Part shown: positions 1 through 10,458 of the stretch, piece after piece
How positions within the stretch are numbered: the stretch's first letter is position 1
How the letters are laid out: every line of letters begins with the position of its first letter
From: Diospyros lotus
Lineage: Eukaryota > Streptophyta > Magnoliopsida > Ericales > Ebenaceae
Length of the DNA stretch: 64,000 bases
Direction of reading: 5' to 3'
NCBI RefSeq assembly: GCF_014633365.1
Contig: NC_068346.1
Span: forward strand, 13,847,030-13,911,029
Position numbers and translations under genes: made by a program
Notes under the pieces: generated by a model
What the model was told of the DNA's origin: nothing
Database searches by the model: none
Seen by the model: only the letters and a program-made list of their open reading frames with translations

Positions 1-957
1 TTTTACATGAATGATTATTTCCCATAAAGACAGTGCTAGTTTCTTTAGTGCTAAAGTTTTGAAACCAATCTATATTTGGACACATGTGAAAAGAGCATCC
101 AGAATCCATAATCCATTCATTTACAGTAGATGTACAGGAGATATTTAAAACTTCAGTCAAGGCATTTGAGTTACTGGTAACTACTATCACATTCCCACCC
201 TATTTCTATTTCTTAATGAAATCATAATAGTATTTTTTAATAGGATCCTCTTTTTCACAGTGGTAGCATTTCCATTTAGATTGTTTTTGTTTTCCCTTAT
301 GCCCCCCCCCCCCCAATTCTGATTGTTGTTAAAGCTACCCTGACCCTTTTCAAACTTTCCCTTTACAAATAAGTTGTTACCCGATTTTTTAGAGGTGTGA
401 AGTTCTAATTCCCTAGCCTTGATACCAAAAATTACAAGTTCTAATGTAGGCACAATACCAGTGTACTGTAAAGCATGTTTAACTACATTGTAATCATCAG
501 GTAATGAGTTTAATAATATAATTGCCTCGCTAGTATCACCTAAGGCTTGGTCAGTCCCTCTTAACATTACTGTAAGTTTAGTAAATTCATCTATATTATC
601 ATCTATAGATTTCGATGCATTCATTTTAAAATTGAATAGCATACCTTTCAAATAAACTAAGTTAGGAGTAGAAACAACAGCATACAAAGATTCAAGCCTA
701 TTCCATAAGTCAAGGGGGTTAGTCATACCATCTACCTTTCTGATAACAGTATCCCCCAAATGGAGAAATATCAGGTTGAATGCCTCATCCCTTATCTCAT
801 TGGTCCTGCCTGATTGCTCAGTGGACCATTTTCTGTCATCCGATTCAAGTGCAATAAGCACTTTGTGATGAGAGAGTAATACTCTCATCTTTTTTTTCCA
901 ACTTTCGAAATCCCCCTTTCCATCAAATGTTCCGATTTCAAATCGGGTTGTTGTCAT
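1..957 (-). pseudogene. Ty1/copia gag-protease fragment (runs off left edge)
   Basis: Minus-strand copia polyprotein starting at the ATG at 957-955. The first 200 or so residues are a UBN2/DUF4219-type gag: an N-terminal FEIGTFDGKGDFESWKKKM block, then a long helical region. A run of about 11 G (plus-strand C at 303-313) shifts the frame just before the zinc knuckle, so the gag frame ends at 187 with a junk tail. In the other frame a degraded knuckle (CYHC followed by EKEDP, the GH pair lost), two TAG codons near 187-195 and then the copia protease motif WIMDSGCSFHMCP (about 60-110) can be read towards the window edge. The copy is therefore broken by one frameshift and two stops. Its LTR and primer-binding site lie at 14968-15700, beyond the inserted gypsy element. 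Confidence 0.9.
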
Positions 958-1141
958 CTTCGCCTTGCACGAAGGTATCCTAATGAAACCCTAGACACTA
1001 ACAAAGACACACAGTAAACACCTACTAACCGTGACTTTTCAGAAAACCCTAGAGACTAAAAAATAGGATTAACCAGGCGACTAACAACCCTAGCCCGACT
1101 CTGAGTGGATTAGAAAATAATCAAGGACTCACACAGTGCGT
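958..1141 (-). other. Leader of the split copia element
   Basis: This is the untranslated leader between copia gag (starting at 957) and its primer-binding site, which now lies at 14968-14980. The gypsy element inserted into it. The last five bases, TGCGT at 1137-1141, are the target site repeated at 14952-14956. No coding content is seen. Confidence 0.85.
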
Positions 1142-3161
1142 TGATTAGTGGTTAATTTTGTAAAAATTTTGTTATAATTATACCCTTCTTTTGATCTTAA
1201 AAATGGCTTAAATTAGATATTAATATATATTTTATGGTTATATGCAACTTTAAATTGAAAGATGAATGAAATGAAGTTCTAAAGTAAATAATAATAATAT
1301 ATAACATTATATATAATACATATACATCATTATATGCATGCATGTAATATATATATATAATATAATCTAATATATATGTGTGCCATGTGTAATACATATA
1401 TATAATATATAATTTATTAATAACATTAAATTATTTTTTTTTAGGCATGAAGAATTCAAGCCCATGAAGATTTAAAGCCCATGAAGAATTTAAAGTCCAT
1501 GAAGAAATCAAACATATGAAGAAATCAAACCCATGAAGAAATCAAGCCCATGAAAAATTCAAGTCCATGAAGAATTAAAGCCCAATTTGAGCAACCCATG
1601 GAAGATATTATTTGGAGAAAGCCCAAGGATTATTTTTAATCCTAATGAAGATTAAAAAATCAATTTATAGAAATCTATTTTTATTTTTTATGTGAGAGCT
1701 TTATTAGGTGTGTTTTTTAGCTAAAATCCATTTAACTATTAGGTGGATATTTTAGCTAAAATCCATTTAACTTTATGAGTGCTTTATTAGGTATGTATTT
1801 TAGCTAAAATCCATTTAATATTAGGTGTGTATTATAGCTAAAATCCATTTAACTTTAAGTGTGTGAGTGCCCATTAGATATAATTATGTCTAATTGAATA
1901 ATTGAAATTGTGTGGTTTGTATTGCAACTTGTGGCCTATAAATAGCTCACTTGATTGCATTTGTAAGTGTGATTATTATTCTTGAATCAAAGTTTAGTTG
2001 TTTCCTTATAATTCTCTCTTTGAGAATTGTTCTTGTTCTTTCCCCTTTTCTTTAGTATTCTCTCTTGTGATCTTACTTCCTTCCTTTCTTCTTTTAAATT
2101 CTTATGTCATTTATTATTACTTTATTATTCACCGCCTAAATGGCCGGTTAATTTGTGCCTTTAAATTTCTGCAATTTTAATTCTTGTCATTTAATTATTC
2201 ACCGCCTAAATGGACGGTTAGTTTATGCCTTTAAATTTCTGTAATTTTAATTCTTGTCATTTAATTATCCACCGCCTAAATGGTCGGTTAGTTTATGCCT
2301 TTAAATTTCTTGTCATTTAAATTTTGTTATTTAAATTACGTCGTTTAAATTCATGTCAATTAACTTTTAAATGGAAATGAGTAGCTAAATCTAATCTTGG
2401 GTTAAGGCAAGGACAATGTCCAACGCCAATGATTCCCAAAGAAAGCTGCGCTTTAAATAAGTAACATTAATTTAAATTTCAGTATGAGTATATCTTAATT
2501 ATTGAGAAATCACTAGGTTTGGATTGGAGCGTAAGCCTAACTTAGAGCTTTCATGTCACGCATGAGAGTTACTAGAACTGGAAACGCTATCATACCCAAA
2601 CCCGGATGATTAATTTAGTTGTCTTGTATATTAATTGTAATTGGATTTATGGTAGTTGCTTAAATTAGAATCCCACATATCATGTATGGAGATTGCTTAA
2701 CCTAGAACTATCATCATCTCTAATTGCATTTAATAACAAACCCTCATATCTGAAATTAAATTAATGTTACTAATCTTTTATGCTAAAATTTGGGAATCAA
2801 CGGGTTGGCACTGAAATTGTCTTAACTTAAGTACTATCCAATTTTATATTCTCACTTAAAGTATTTATTTCAATTACTGCCTTAATTTATTTCCTAGTAT
2901 CTGCTGTTTGAAAAACCATAAAAAACCTTGTTGCCAATTTGTCCAAATGCGTGTGTGCTTGTGTGACATTCTTTTTATTTTGCCATAAATAAATCTCTCA
3001 GTGGACGACTTGGACTCATTCAGAAAATATAAATTTAAGTTTGGACTACAACTGCACTCGTACACTGACGAGTATAAACCTCTCACCTAAATAAAGAAAA
3101 AAATATAAAATTTTTATTGTGTTTTGTTTTGTGTTTTAATTGCAGGGTGGGAGTGCAGCCA
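1142..3161 (+). repeat. 5' LTR of the gypsy element
   Basis: A 2020-bp LTR starting TG and ending CA. Internal tandem structure: a CATGAAGAA-type unit at 1446-1590, a TTTAGCTAAAATCCATTTAA unit repeated four times at 1717-1850, and three copies of a roughly 70-bp unit beginning CACCGCCTAAATGG at 2130-2310. A TATA box lies at 1937-1945. The short ORFs inside the LTR occur in both copies but have no coding character. Confidence 0.95.
1937..1945 (+). promoter_or_regulatory. LTR TATA box
   Basis: TATAAATAG in the 5' LTR, repeated at 13727-13735 in the 3' LTR. It is well placed to start the genomic RNA within the LTR. Assignment rests on sequence only. Confidence 0.6.
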
Positions 3162-3166
3162 AATTT

Positions 3167-3184
3167 TGGCGCCGTTGCCGGGGA
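3167..3184 (+). other. Primer-binding site (tRNA-Asp type)
   Basis: TGGCGCCGTTGCCGGGGA, five bases after the LTR end. It matches the 3' end expected of plant tRNA-Asp, the primer usual for Athila-type elements. Confidence 0.85.
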
Positions 3185-3288
3185 GATTGAGGCAAAAACA
3201 AAAAGAAAAAAAAATATAAGAAGAAGCATCTCCTGATAAATTCGGTAACTCTGTTTCTTTTTACTTTATTTTTATTTGTGCATAGTGT

Positions 3289-4845
3289 ATGATACTTAGG
3301 TCAGGTAAAACTGTAGAAAATCAGTCACTCATGTCTCAACACAATGAGAACATGCCACTTCCACAGAACATGTCTGCACGTGGTAGTGACCACGGTGACC
3401 CTGATCCCATTGATCAGGAGATGATCAGACCCCTTAGGGAGTATCTTCATCCTCCTAGGCAGACAACCCCCTCATGCATTATTCTTCCCATCAATCATCA
3501 TAGGTTTAACTTCAAACCTGGCACAATCCAATTGTTGCCAACTTTTCATGGCATGGATTCTGAAAATCCATATACTCATATGAAAGAATTTGAGGAAGTA
3601 TGTAGCACTTGCATGGACCATACAACAAATGAGGATGTCATAAGATTAAAACTCTTTCCATTCTCACTGAAAGATAAGGCAAAAATATGGTTAAGCACTT
3701 TCCCACCTAGATCTATAGGAACTTGGAGAGAAATGCAAACAACTTTCTTAAAAAAATACTTCCCTGCCAACAGAACTGCTACTCTTCAAAGACAAATCAT
3801 GAACTTTGCCTGTAAACCAAATGAGAATTTTGCGCAAGCGTGGGAAAGGTTTAAAGACCTTCTTCACACTTGTCCGCACCATGCTTTTGAGCAATGGAGA
3901 GTGGTCAGTTTCTTTCATGATTCACTCACTCCCCAATTGAAAATGCTAGTTTCTACAATGTGCAATGGAGAATTCTATGAGAAGACTCCAGAAGAAGCTT
4001 TCCACTTCTTTGACACATTGGCTGAGAATACAAGGAACTGGGAAGTTGGTCCAACATTTGCTCTTGATTCAAGAGAAAATCCACAACCTAGAGGGAGATA
4101 CCAACTGAGTGAGAGTGACGATTTAAATGCAAGACTAACTGCTTTAACAAAGAAAGTTGAAAACATGCAACCCAAAAAGGTGCAATCTGTTAATCAAGTG
4201 GAAGTAAAGTGTGCTGTGTGTGATGCAACAGATCATTCAACTGAAGAATGTCCCACCCTACCTGCTTTCAAGGAGGTATTGTATGGGCAGATTAATAACA
4301 ATCATTCACACAACTTTGAGGGGAGACAAAATCAAAATCAGAGTGGAGTCTATTATGGGAATAATCAGAACTACAATTCATACCATCCCAATAATAGAAA
4401 TCACCCCAATTTTTCTTGGAGAAATGATTCTGGAAATCATTCTCAACCTCCCTTCCCTACACAACAACATACCTTCCAACAAAATCAAGGTTCTTCATCC
4501 AATACTTACCAACCTCCTCATAGGAGATCTTTGGAAGATACCTTGCACCAGTTCATCCAAAGTCAAACAGGTATCAACAATCAGGTTGCTCAGCTTGTCA
4601 AAAATCAAGACCAAACAAACAGAGCCATAGAAGACATTAGGAGCCAGTTGACCAAGATAACACAAACATTGAATGTGAGAGAACCTGGAAGGTTTCCATC
4701 CCAAACTAATCCTAACCCAATTAGGCAAACCAACCAGGTAGAAGCTTCAAATAGTGAAACCAACACTCATGAACAAGTGCAAGTAGTGACTGCCCTAAGA
4801 AGTGGAAGAATAATTGAGAAACCAACTGATCCTAGGATAAACTAA
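3289..4845 (+). CDS. Gypsy Gag (retrotransposon gag plus zinc knuckle)
   Basis: A 518-residue Gag starting at ATG 3289 (MILRSGK). Residues about 90-240 form the retrotransposon gag domain, with the hallmark stretch KDKAKIWLSTFPPRSIGTW and later AWERFKDLLHTCPHH. A CX2CX4HX4C zinc knuckle lies at residues 308-321 (CAVC, then H316 and C321). A Q/N-rich tail and an LRSGR motif follow near the end. It would form the virus-like particle and bind the element RNA. The TAA at 4843-4845 is in frame with the protease ORF that follows, so Gag ends exactly at the gag/protease border. That could be a termination codon that is sometimes read through, or simple decay. Confidence 0.88.
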   Translation: MILRSGKTVENQSLMSQHNENMPLPQNMSARGSDHGDPDPIDQEMIRPLREYLHPPRQTTPSCIILPINHHRFNFKPGTIQLLPTFHGMDSENPYTHMKEFEEVCSTCMDHTTNEDVIRLKLFPFSLKDKAKIWLSTFPPRSIGTWREMQTTFLKKYFPANRTATLQRQIMNFACKPNENFAQAWERFKDLLHTCPHHAFEQWRVVSFFHDSLTPQLKMLVSTMCNGEFYEKTPEEAFHFFDTLAENTRNWEVGPTFALDSRENPQPRGRYQLSESDDLNARLTALTKKVENMQPKKVQSVNQVEVKCAVCDATDHSTEECPTLPAFKEVLYGQINNNHSHNFEGRQNQNQSGVYYGNNQNYNSYHPNNRNHPNFSWRNDSGNHSQPPFPTQQHTFQQNQGSSSNTYQPPHRRSLEDTLHQFIQSQTGINNQVAQLVKNQDQTNRAIEDIRSQLTKITQTLNVREPGRFPSQTNPNPIRQTNQVEASNSETNTHEQVQVVTALRSGRIIEKPTDPRIN

Positions 4846-7800
4846 CATGTTGATGAAGAAAAAGAACCAAAAGATCATGAATCCACCGTGGAAAAAAATG
4901 AGAAAAATGAAAAAAATGAGAAAAATGAAAAACAAAAAGAAGATGAGAAAGAAATTCAATACAGGCCCAAACCACCTTTTCCACAAAGGTTGAATCATTT
5001 GAAAAAAGAGCAACAAAATGCAGATATATATGAAGTGTTTAAGCAAGTGAGAATCAACATCCCGCTGTTGGATGCAATCAAACAAACACCTTCATATGCA
5101 AAGTTTTTGAAAGATCTGTGCACTGTCAAAAGGAAAACAAATGTGCATGAAAAGGCATTCTTGACTGAACAAGTCAGCGCCATTCTCCAATTGAAAACTC
5201 CTCCCAAATATAAAGATCCAGGCTGTCCAACCATTACATGCATCATAGGAAGTCAAAAGGTTGATCGGGCACTCTTGGATTTAGGAGCTAGTGTCAATTT
5301 GTTGCCATACAGTGTGTATCAACAGTTGGGATTAGGTGAGCTTAAACCCACTAGAGTGACCCTTCAGCTGGCTGATCGATCAGTCAAAGTTCCACGAGGA
5401 ATTGTGGAGGATGTTCTGGTACAAATCGATAAGTTCTACTTTCCAGTGGACTTCATCGTTTTGGACACCCAGCCGCATCAGGGGCCTCAACCTCCTGTAC
5501 CAGTCATCTTAGGTCGACCATTCCTTGCCACATCAAATGCCATCATCAACTGTAGGAATGGTGTGTTAAAGGTATCTTTTGGGAACATGACTGTAGAAAT
5601 GAATATCTTCAGGGTAGCCAAACATCAGGACATTGAGAGTGAAGTGGAGGAGGTAGACTTGATCCAAACACTGACCAATGACTGTTTTGAAGAGTTCATG
5701 AGAAGACCCAAAGAAGGAAATCAAGATCTTGAAGAAATAAAAGAAGTGGAAGTCATAAGTAAAGAAAGTGAGAAGCCTACATGGATGCCTGGTTTAGAGC
5801 CATTAAAGAACTTAGACAGTAAGCTCATGGCTCCTGATAGCCATCAGTCCACGCCTGAGAGAAAGCCATTGCCCAGTGATTTGAAGTATGTCTTTCTAGG
5901 AGAAGGGGAAGCATTCCCAGTGGTGATCTCTTCAAGTTTGACACCTCAGCAAGAGCAACAACTGATAGAAGTTCTAAAAGCACACAGGAAGTCATTAGGA
6001 TGGACCATTTTAGATTTGCAAGGTATTAGCCCTTTGATCTGTACTCATAAGATATTCTTGGAAGAAGGAGCAAAACCAGTTAGGCAAATGCAAAGGAGAT
6101 TAAATCCCAACATGAAATAAGTTGTCAGAAAAGAAGTGCTTAAGCTATTGGATGCTGAAATAATTTACCCAATCTCTGATTCTAAGTGGGTAAGTCCAAC
6201 ACAGGTAGTACCCAAAAAGTCTGGAGTCACTGTTGTAAAAAATGAGAACAATGAACTGATTCCCACGCGCATCCAAACAGGATGGCGTATGTGCATTGAT
6301 TATAGAAAGCTCAATTCTGTGACAAGGAAAGATCATTTTCCTTTGCCTTTCTTGGATCAAGTTCTGGAGAGAATAGCAGACCAAGCCTACTATTGTTTCT
6401 TAGATGGCTACTCAGGGTACAATCAGATAGAAATTGCACTAGAAGATCAAGAGAAGACAACTTTCACATGTCCATTTGGGACATTTGCATACAGGCGCAT
6501 GCCATTTGGGTTATGCAATGCTCCAGCCACCTTTCAAAGGTGTATGATGAGCATTTTCAGTGAAATGGTTGAGCAGATTGTTGAAGTATTTATGGATGAC
6601 TTTTCTGTTTATGGAAGTAACTTTGAGGCCTGTTTGGAGAATCTGAAAAAGGTTTTAGCAAGATGTGAGGAAACAAATCTGATACTCAATTGGGAAAAAT
6701 GTCACTTCATGGTGAAACAGGGCATAGTCTTGGGGCACATCGTTTCATCTAGGGGGATGGAGGTAGACAGGTCAAAAATTGAAACAATTCAAAAACTCCC
6801 CATCCCTAGGAATGTGAAAGACATCAGAAGTTTTTTGGGACATGCAGGGTTTTATAGGAGATTCATTGCTTCCTTTAGCACCATAACAAGACCCTTGTGC
6901 CATTTGTTGTCTCAAGATGTTCCGTTTGAATGGAGTCCTGCCTGTCAAAATGCTTTTGATAAATTGAAAGATGCACTCATTTCAGCACCTATCATTCAGT
7001 CCCCTGATTGGTCCCTCCCGTTTAAACTTATGTGCGATGCTAGTGATTACGCGGTAGGAGCTGTGTTAGGGCAGAGGAAGGATAAGAAACCTCATGTGAT
7101 ATATTATGCTAGCAAAACTCTTAATGAGGCACAAAAGAATTACACCACTACAGAGAAAGAGTTACTAGCAGTTGTCTTTGCCCTGGACAAGTTTCGATCT
7201 TACCTTGTAGGGTCACTAGTGATCATTTTTACTGATCACGCTGCTCTGAAGTATTTGTTCACAAAGCAAGATGCAAAACCCCGTCTGCTCCGATGGATCT
7301 TACTCCTGCAAGAGTTCAACATTGAAATCAGAGACAAGAAGGGAGTAGAAAATGTGGTGGCTGACCATTTGTCAAGGATTCCAAGTCAAGATCTCACACA
7401 ATTTGATGAACCAATTCATGACAATTTCCCTGATGAGCAACTGTTTAAAGTGAATGTTATTCGTGCATCATCTGTTGTCCCTTGGTATGCCGACATTGCG
7501 AATTACCTGGCAACTGGTCTGATCCCAGACCATTGGAGTAAGCAAGATAGGCATAAATTCTTCAGAAAAGTCAGAACCTTCTTTTGGGATGAGCCCTACC
7601 TCTTCAAGTATTGTCCTGACCAAATCATCCATAGATGCATACCCGATCATGAGCAACAAAGTGTCATCAATTTCAGTCATACTCTTGCATGTGGAGGCCA
7701 TTTTTCTGTCAAGAAAACAGTTGCAACAATTTTTCAGAGTGGATTTTATTGGCCGACACTGTTCAAGGATGTGTACAAGTTATGTTCAAATTGCGATCGA

Positions 7801-8778
7801 TGTCAAAGGTTAGGAAGTCTGTCAAGGAGAAACATGATGCCATTACATCCGATCCAAGTGTTAGAAGTTTTTGACTGTTGGGGTATGGATTTTATGGGCC
7901 CATTTGTCAATTCATTTGGTCATGAATATATCTTACTTACTGTTGACTATGTGTCCAAATGGATAGAAGCAATCCCGGCCAGAACAAATGACCATAGGAC
8001 TGTCGTGAAATTTTTGAAAGAAAACATATTCAGTCGATTTGGGATGCCACGAGCAATCATCAGTGATGGGGGTTCCCATTTTTGTAATAAAGTTGTGGCA
8101 GGATTAATGAAGAAATATGGTGTACTGCATAAGGTTGCAACACCATACCATCCCCAAACCAATGGTCAAGCCGAGCTAGCCAATAGGGAGATTAAGCGCA
8201 TATTGGAAAAGACTGTTGCTGCTAATCGTAAGGATTGGTCCTTAAGACTAGTAGACGCTCTTTGGGCGTACAGGACAGCTTACAAAACAATTTTGGGAAT
8301 GTCTCCCTATAGGCTAGTATACGGTAAATCTTGTCATCTGCCGGTGGAAATTAAGCATAAAGCATATTGGGCAATTCATAAGATCAACAAGAGTCTAACT
8401 AAAGCAGACTTATCCAGGAAGCTCCAATTGAATGAACTTGAGGAAATTCGGAATGAAGCATTTGAAAATGCACGATTGGCCAAGGTTCGCATGAAAGAGT
8501 TACATGATCGGCACATCATTCGAAAAAGCTTTCAGGTAGGGCAACGGGTACTCTTGTATGATTCTCGATTGCATCTATTCCCAGGAAAATTGAAGTCTCG
8601 ATGGGTCGGCTCCTTTGTAATCAAGTCCATCTCAGGATATGGGGCATTTGAGATAAAAAATCCGGAGTCAGGATAGCTTCTAACAGTCAATGGTCATAGG
8701 TTGAAACCATACCAGGGTAGTGTTGAGGAGAATGAAGGAGTTGTGGATTTGGATGATCCATCATCATCTGATGAGTAG
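4846..8778 (+). pseudogene. Gypsy Pol: protease, RT, RNase H, integrase (two internal stops)
   Basis: Continues in the gag frame. A Lys/Glu-rich linker (4846-4990) leads to an aspartic protease with the active-site stretch LLDLGASVNLLP (about 5272-5307). Reverse transcriptase carries the catalytic FMDD (about 6590), and RNase H starts around 7030 ([15 protein letters not shown]) with TDHAALKYL near 7230. Integrase has an HHCC finger (CSNCDRC near 7800), DDE residues in [17 protein letters not shown] and [10 protein letters not shown], and a GPY/F-like C-terminus. A TAA at 6118-6120 replaces a codon expected to be Glu just before RT. A TAG at 8674-8676 truncates integrase 34 codons before the natural stop at 8776-8778. 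There is no frameshift, so these look like point mutations. Confidence 0.92.
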
Positions 8779-9433
8779 GGAAAGTTTCCTATCGTCTGGG
8801 AATCTGACGTTAAAAGACCACATTTCCATTTAGGTTAAATGGATGTTTATAGATCTGAAAAAAAAAATAATAAAAAAAAGAAAAAAATTAAATAAAAAAA
8901 AGAATAAAATAAAATAATAAAGAAGTATATATATAAGTTGTTCATTTTCTGCATTACTTAATTAACTTTGATTCAAATAGTGTTTCTCTGTGTGCAGTCT
9001 AAATAAAATTTTTTTGCATACGAGTTCATGCATTGAAGACCACCAAGTATGCCTATCTTCTATCCTTTTATTGTCGATTGAGGACAATGTGCAATTAAAG
9101 TTGGGGGGTAAGGTGTACTTGATTTTATTGGTGTTTGAAATTGATTCATTGTGCAAATAATTTTGTTAGACTCGATAATATTGTCTTGTGTGGTATGTAT
9201 GATTTTATTGGGCCCCTAAAAGATTTTATTGGGCCCCTAAAACAAAACATTTATTAAAAAAAAAAATCAAAAAAAATTAATTAATAATAATAATAAGAAT
9301 AAGAATAAAAAAAATTAAAACAAAAAAAACAATAAAATAATAATAAAAAAAATTGAATTGAGAGAGACAGAATTGACGCTGGTGGTAGCCATCTTTTCTT
9401 GGGCAGTGCAATCACACTGCCCTATAAAGAAAG
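8779..9433 (+). other. Post-integrase noncoding stretch with first PPT-like site
   Basis: A/T-rich with simple A runs (8860-8930, 9255-9350) and a doubled GATTTTATTGGGCCCCTAAA unit at 9201-9240. At 9094-9110 lies AAAGTTGGGGGGTAAGG, preceded by GAGGACAATG. This is the usual look of a gypsy polypurine tract, yet it is 3.8 kb away from the 3' LTR. No coding sequence is seen. Confidence 0.6.
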
Positions 9434-9676
9434 AAGGCACACTGCCAAATGTTGAAAACAGAGGCGCCGAGCGTTGAAAAAAAAAAAGGCACACTGCCAA
9501 ATGTTGAAAAATGAGACGCTAAACGACCTCAAGTCTGACGGTGCAATTATGGCATGCCTCGAGTCGAGTGTAGAATAGTGATGCCCATTGCTCTATAAGA
9601 GACTCCATATCTGTATGAGGCAAGTCACCCCTCTTGAGCTCAATCTTCTCTCCTTTGTGTTATTCTCCGATCAGGT
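9434..9676 (+). promoter_or_regulatory. Candidate internal promoter and leader for the cargo ORFs
   Basis: Two identical 25-bp direct repeats beginning AAGGCACACTGCC lie at 9434-9458 and 9486-9510. They are followed by a TATA-like CTATAAGAG at 9593-9601 and a CT-rich leader. A consensus 5' splice site, CAG|GTACTC, lies at 9672-9680. The arrangement of repeated upstream box, TATA and leader just before two ORFs suggests a promoter independent of the LTR. This is inference from layout only. Confidence 0.4.
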
Positions 9677-9745
9677 ACTCTCATCCCTTTTGTAAAGTTT
9701 ATAGTTCTTTACTTTCTTCTTAGTATAATTTTTTTTAAAAAAAAA

Positions 9746-10291
9746 ATGAATCTTTATCTCTCAAAAATTCACAAGTACTATCCATCTCTCCCGCAGAATG
9801 ATTTGAAAAAAATTTATGCTGCTAGGTGTGAAAGACTTTGGCTGTTGATGCGTAATAACATCCCTGAAGATATTCGTTGGCTAATCGAAGCAAAAGTTCG
9901 ATTAGCTGGTGAAACTTCACATAGTTTTAAGCATTTTCCAGGCTTAGGGAAGAGTAGTTTTGCGAAGAAAAGAAGAGCGAAAAGAGTGAATGGTTGTTAC
10001 AAATGTGCTCGATGGACCTGTAACACACGATGCAAATCTGTGGGGTTTACGTCCATAAATCGAGAAGATAAAATTAGTTTCATAAAGGATGGACTGAGTA
10101 AGGAGTCTTTGGATGATATCCGATTGACTCTTGAGACGCATCTATGTGGAATAGTGCAAAGAGAACTTCTTGCTTTATGGACCCAGTTCAGAAGTGACCA
10201 CCAACGCTATAGTCTTGGGAATCTGACTAAAAACGACCCTGTTTGCCAATCTATAAGAAAATTGGATGGGAAGCTTATCCCCGCTTCATAG
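9746..10291 (+). CDS. Cysteine-rich basic protein resembling carlavirus nucleic-acid-binding proteins
   Basis: A 181-residue intact ORF that does not belong to the standard gypsy set. Residues 68-100 hold a Gly-Lys-Ser lead-in, a basic cluster KKRRAKR (74-80) and four cysteines spaced CX2CX4CX3C (84, 87, 92, 96). The pattern and the residues after it (a short Gly/Ile stretch and an F-I-x2-G) resemble the cysteine-rich nucleic-acid-binding proteins of carlaviruses and relatives (Pfam Carla_C4), which act as silencing suppressors or gene regulators. The N-terminal 65 residues and the tail are unfamiliar. It starts at an ATG after a run of A, and nothing upstream in frame offers a better start. 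It lies 167 bp before the LOG-like ORF. Viral origin is inference; a plant zinc-binding protein is the alternative. Confidence 0.6.
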   Translation: MNLYLSKIHKYYPSLPQNDLKKIYAARCERLWLLMRNNIPEDIRWLIEAKVRLAGETSHSFKHFPGLGKSSFAKKRRAKRVNGCYKCARWTCNTRCKSVGFTSINREDKISFIKDGLSKESLDDIRLTLETHLCGIVQRELLALWTQFRSDHQRYSLGNLTKNDPVCQSIRKLDGKLIPAS

Positions 10292-10458
10292 AAAGTGTTT
10301 AAGCCGTTTCTGGACGTAAAACCAGAGGAAGATGTGAGCCACAATCACAACTACTTATACATACGCATGATTTTTGTTTGTATTTATTTCTTGTTGAATT
10401 GTTGTATAGCTACTTTTGATCGCCAAACTTCTTTTCAGGACATACAAAAGGAACAAAC

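Noticed and set aside
1300..1400. (AT)n tract as an origin or matrix attachment region
   Set aside because: It is a simple repeat present in both LTRs, with no independent evidence for such a role.
1998..3086. Short ORFs inside the gypsy LTRs (also 13788-14876)
   Set aside because: They occur in both LTRs as a by-product of repeat identity, have no domain, and their composition is that of noncoding AT-rich DNA.
4211..4728. Out-of-frame ORFs over gypsy gag
   Set aside because: They are shadows of the real gag frame, which carries the gag domain and zinc knuckle.
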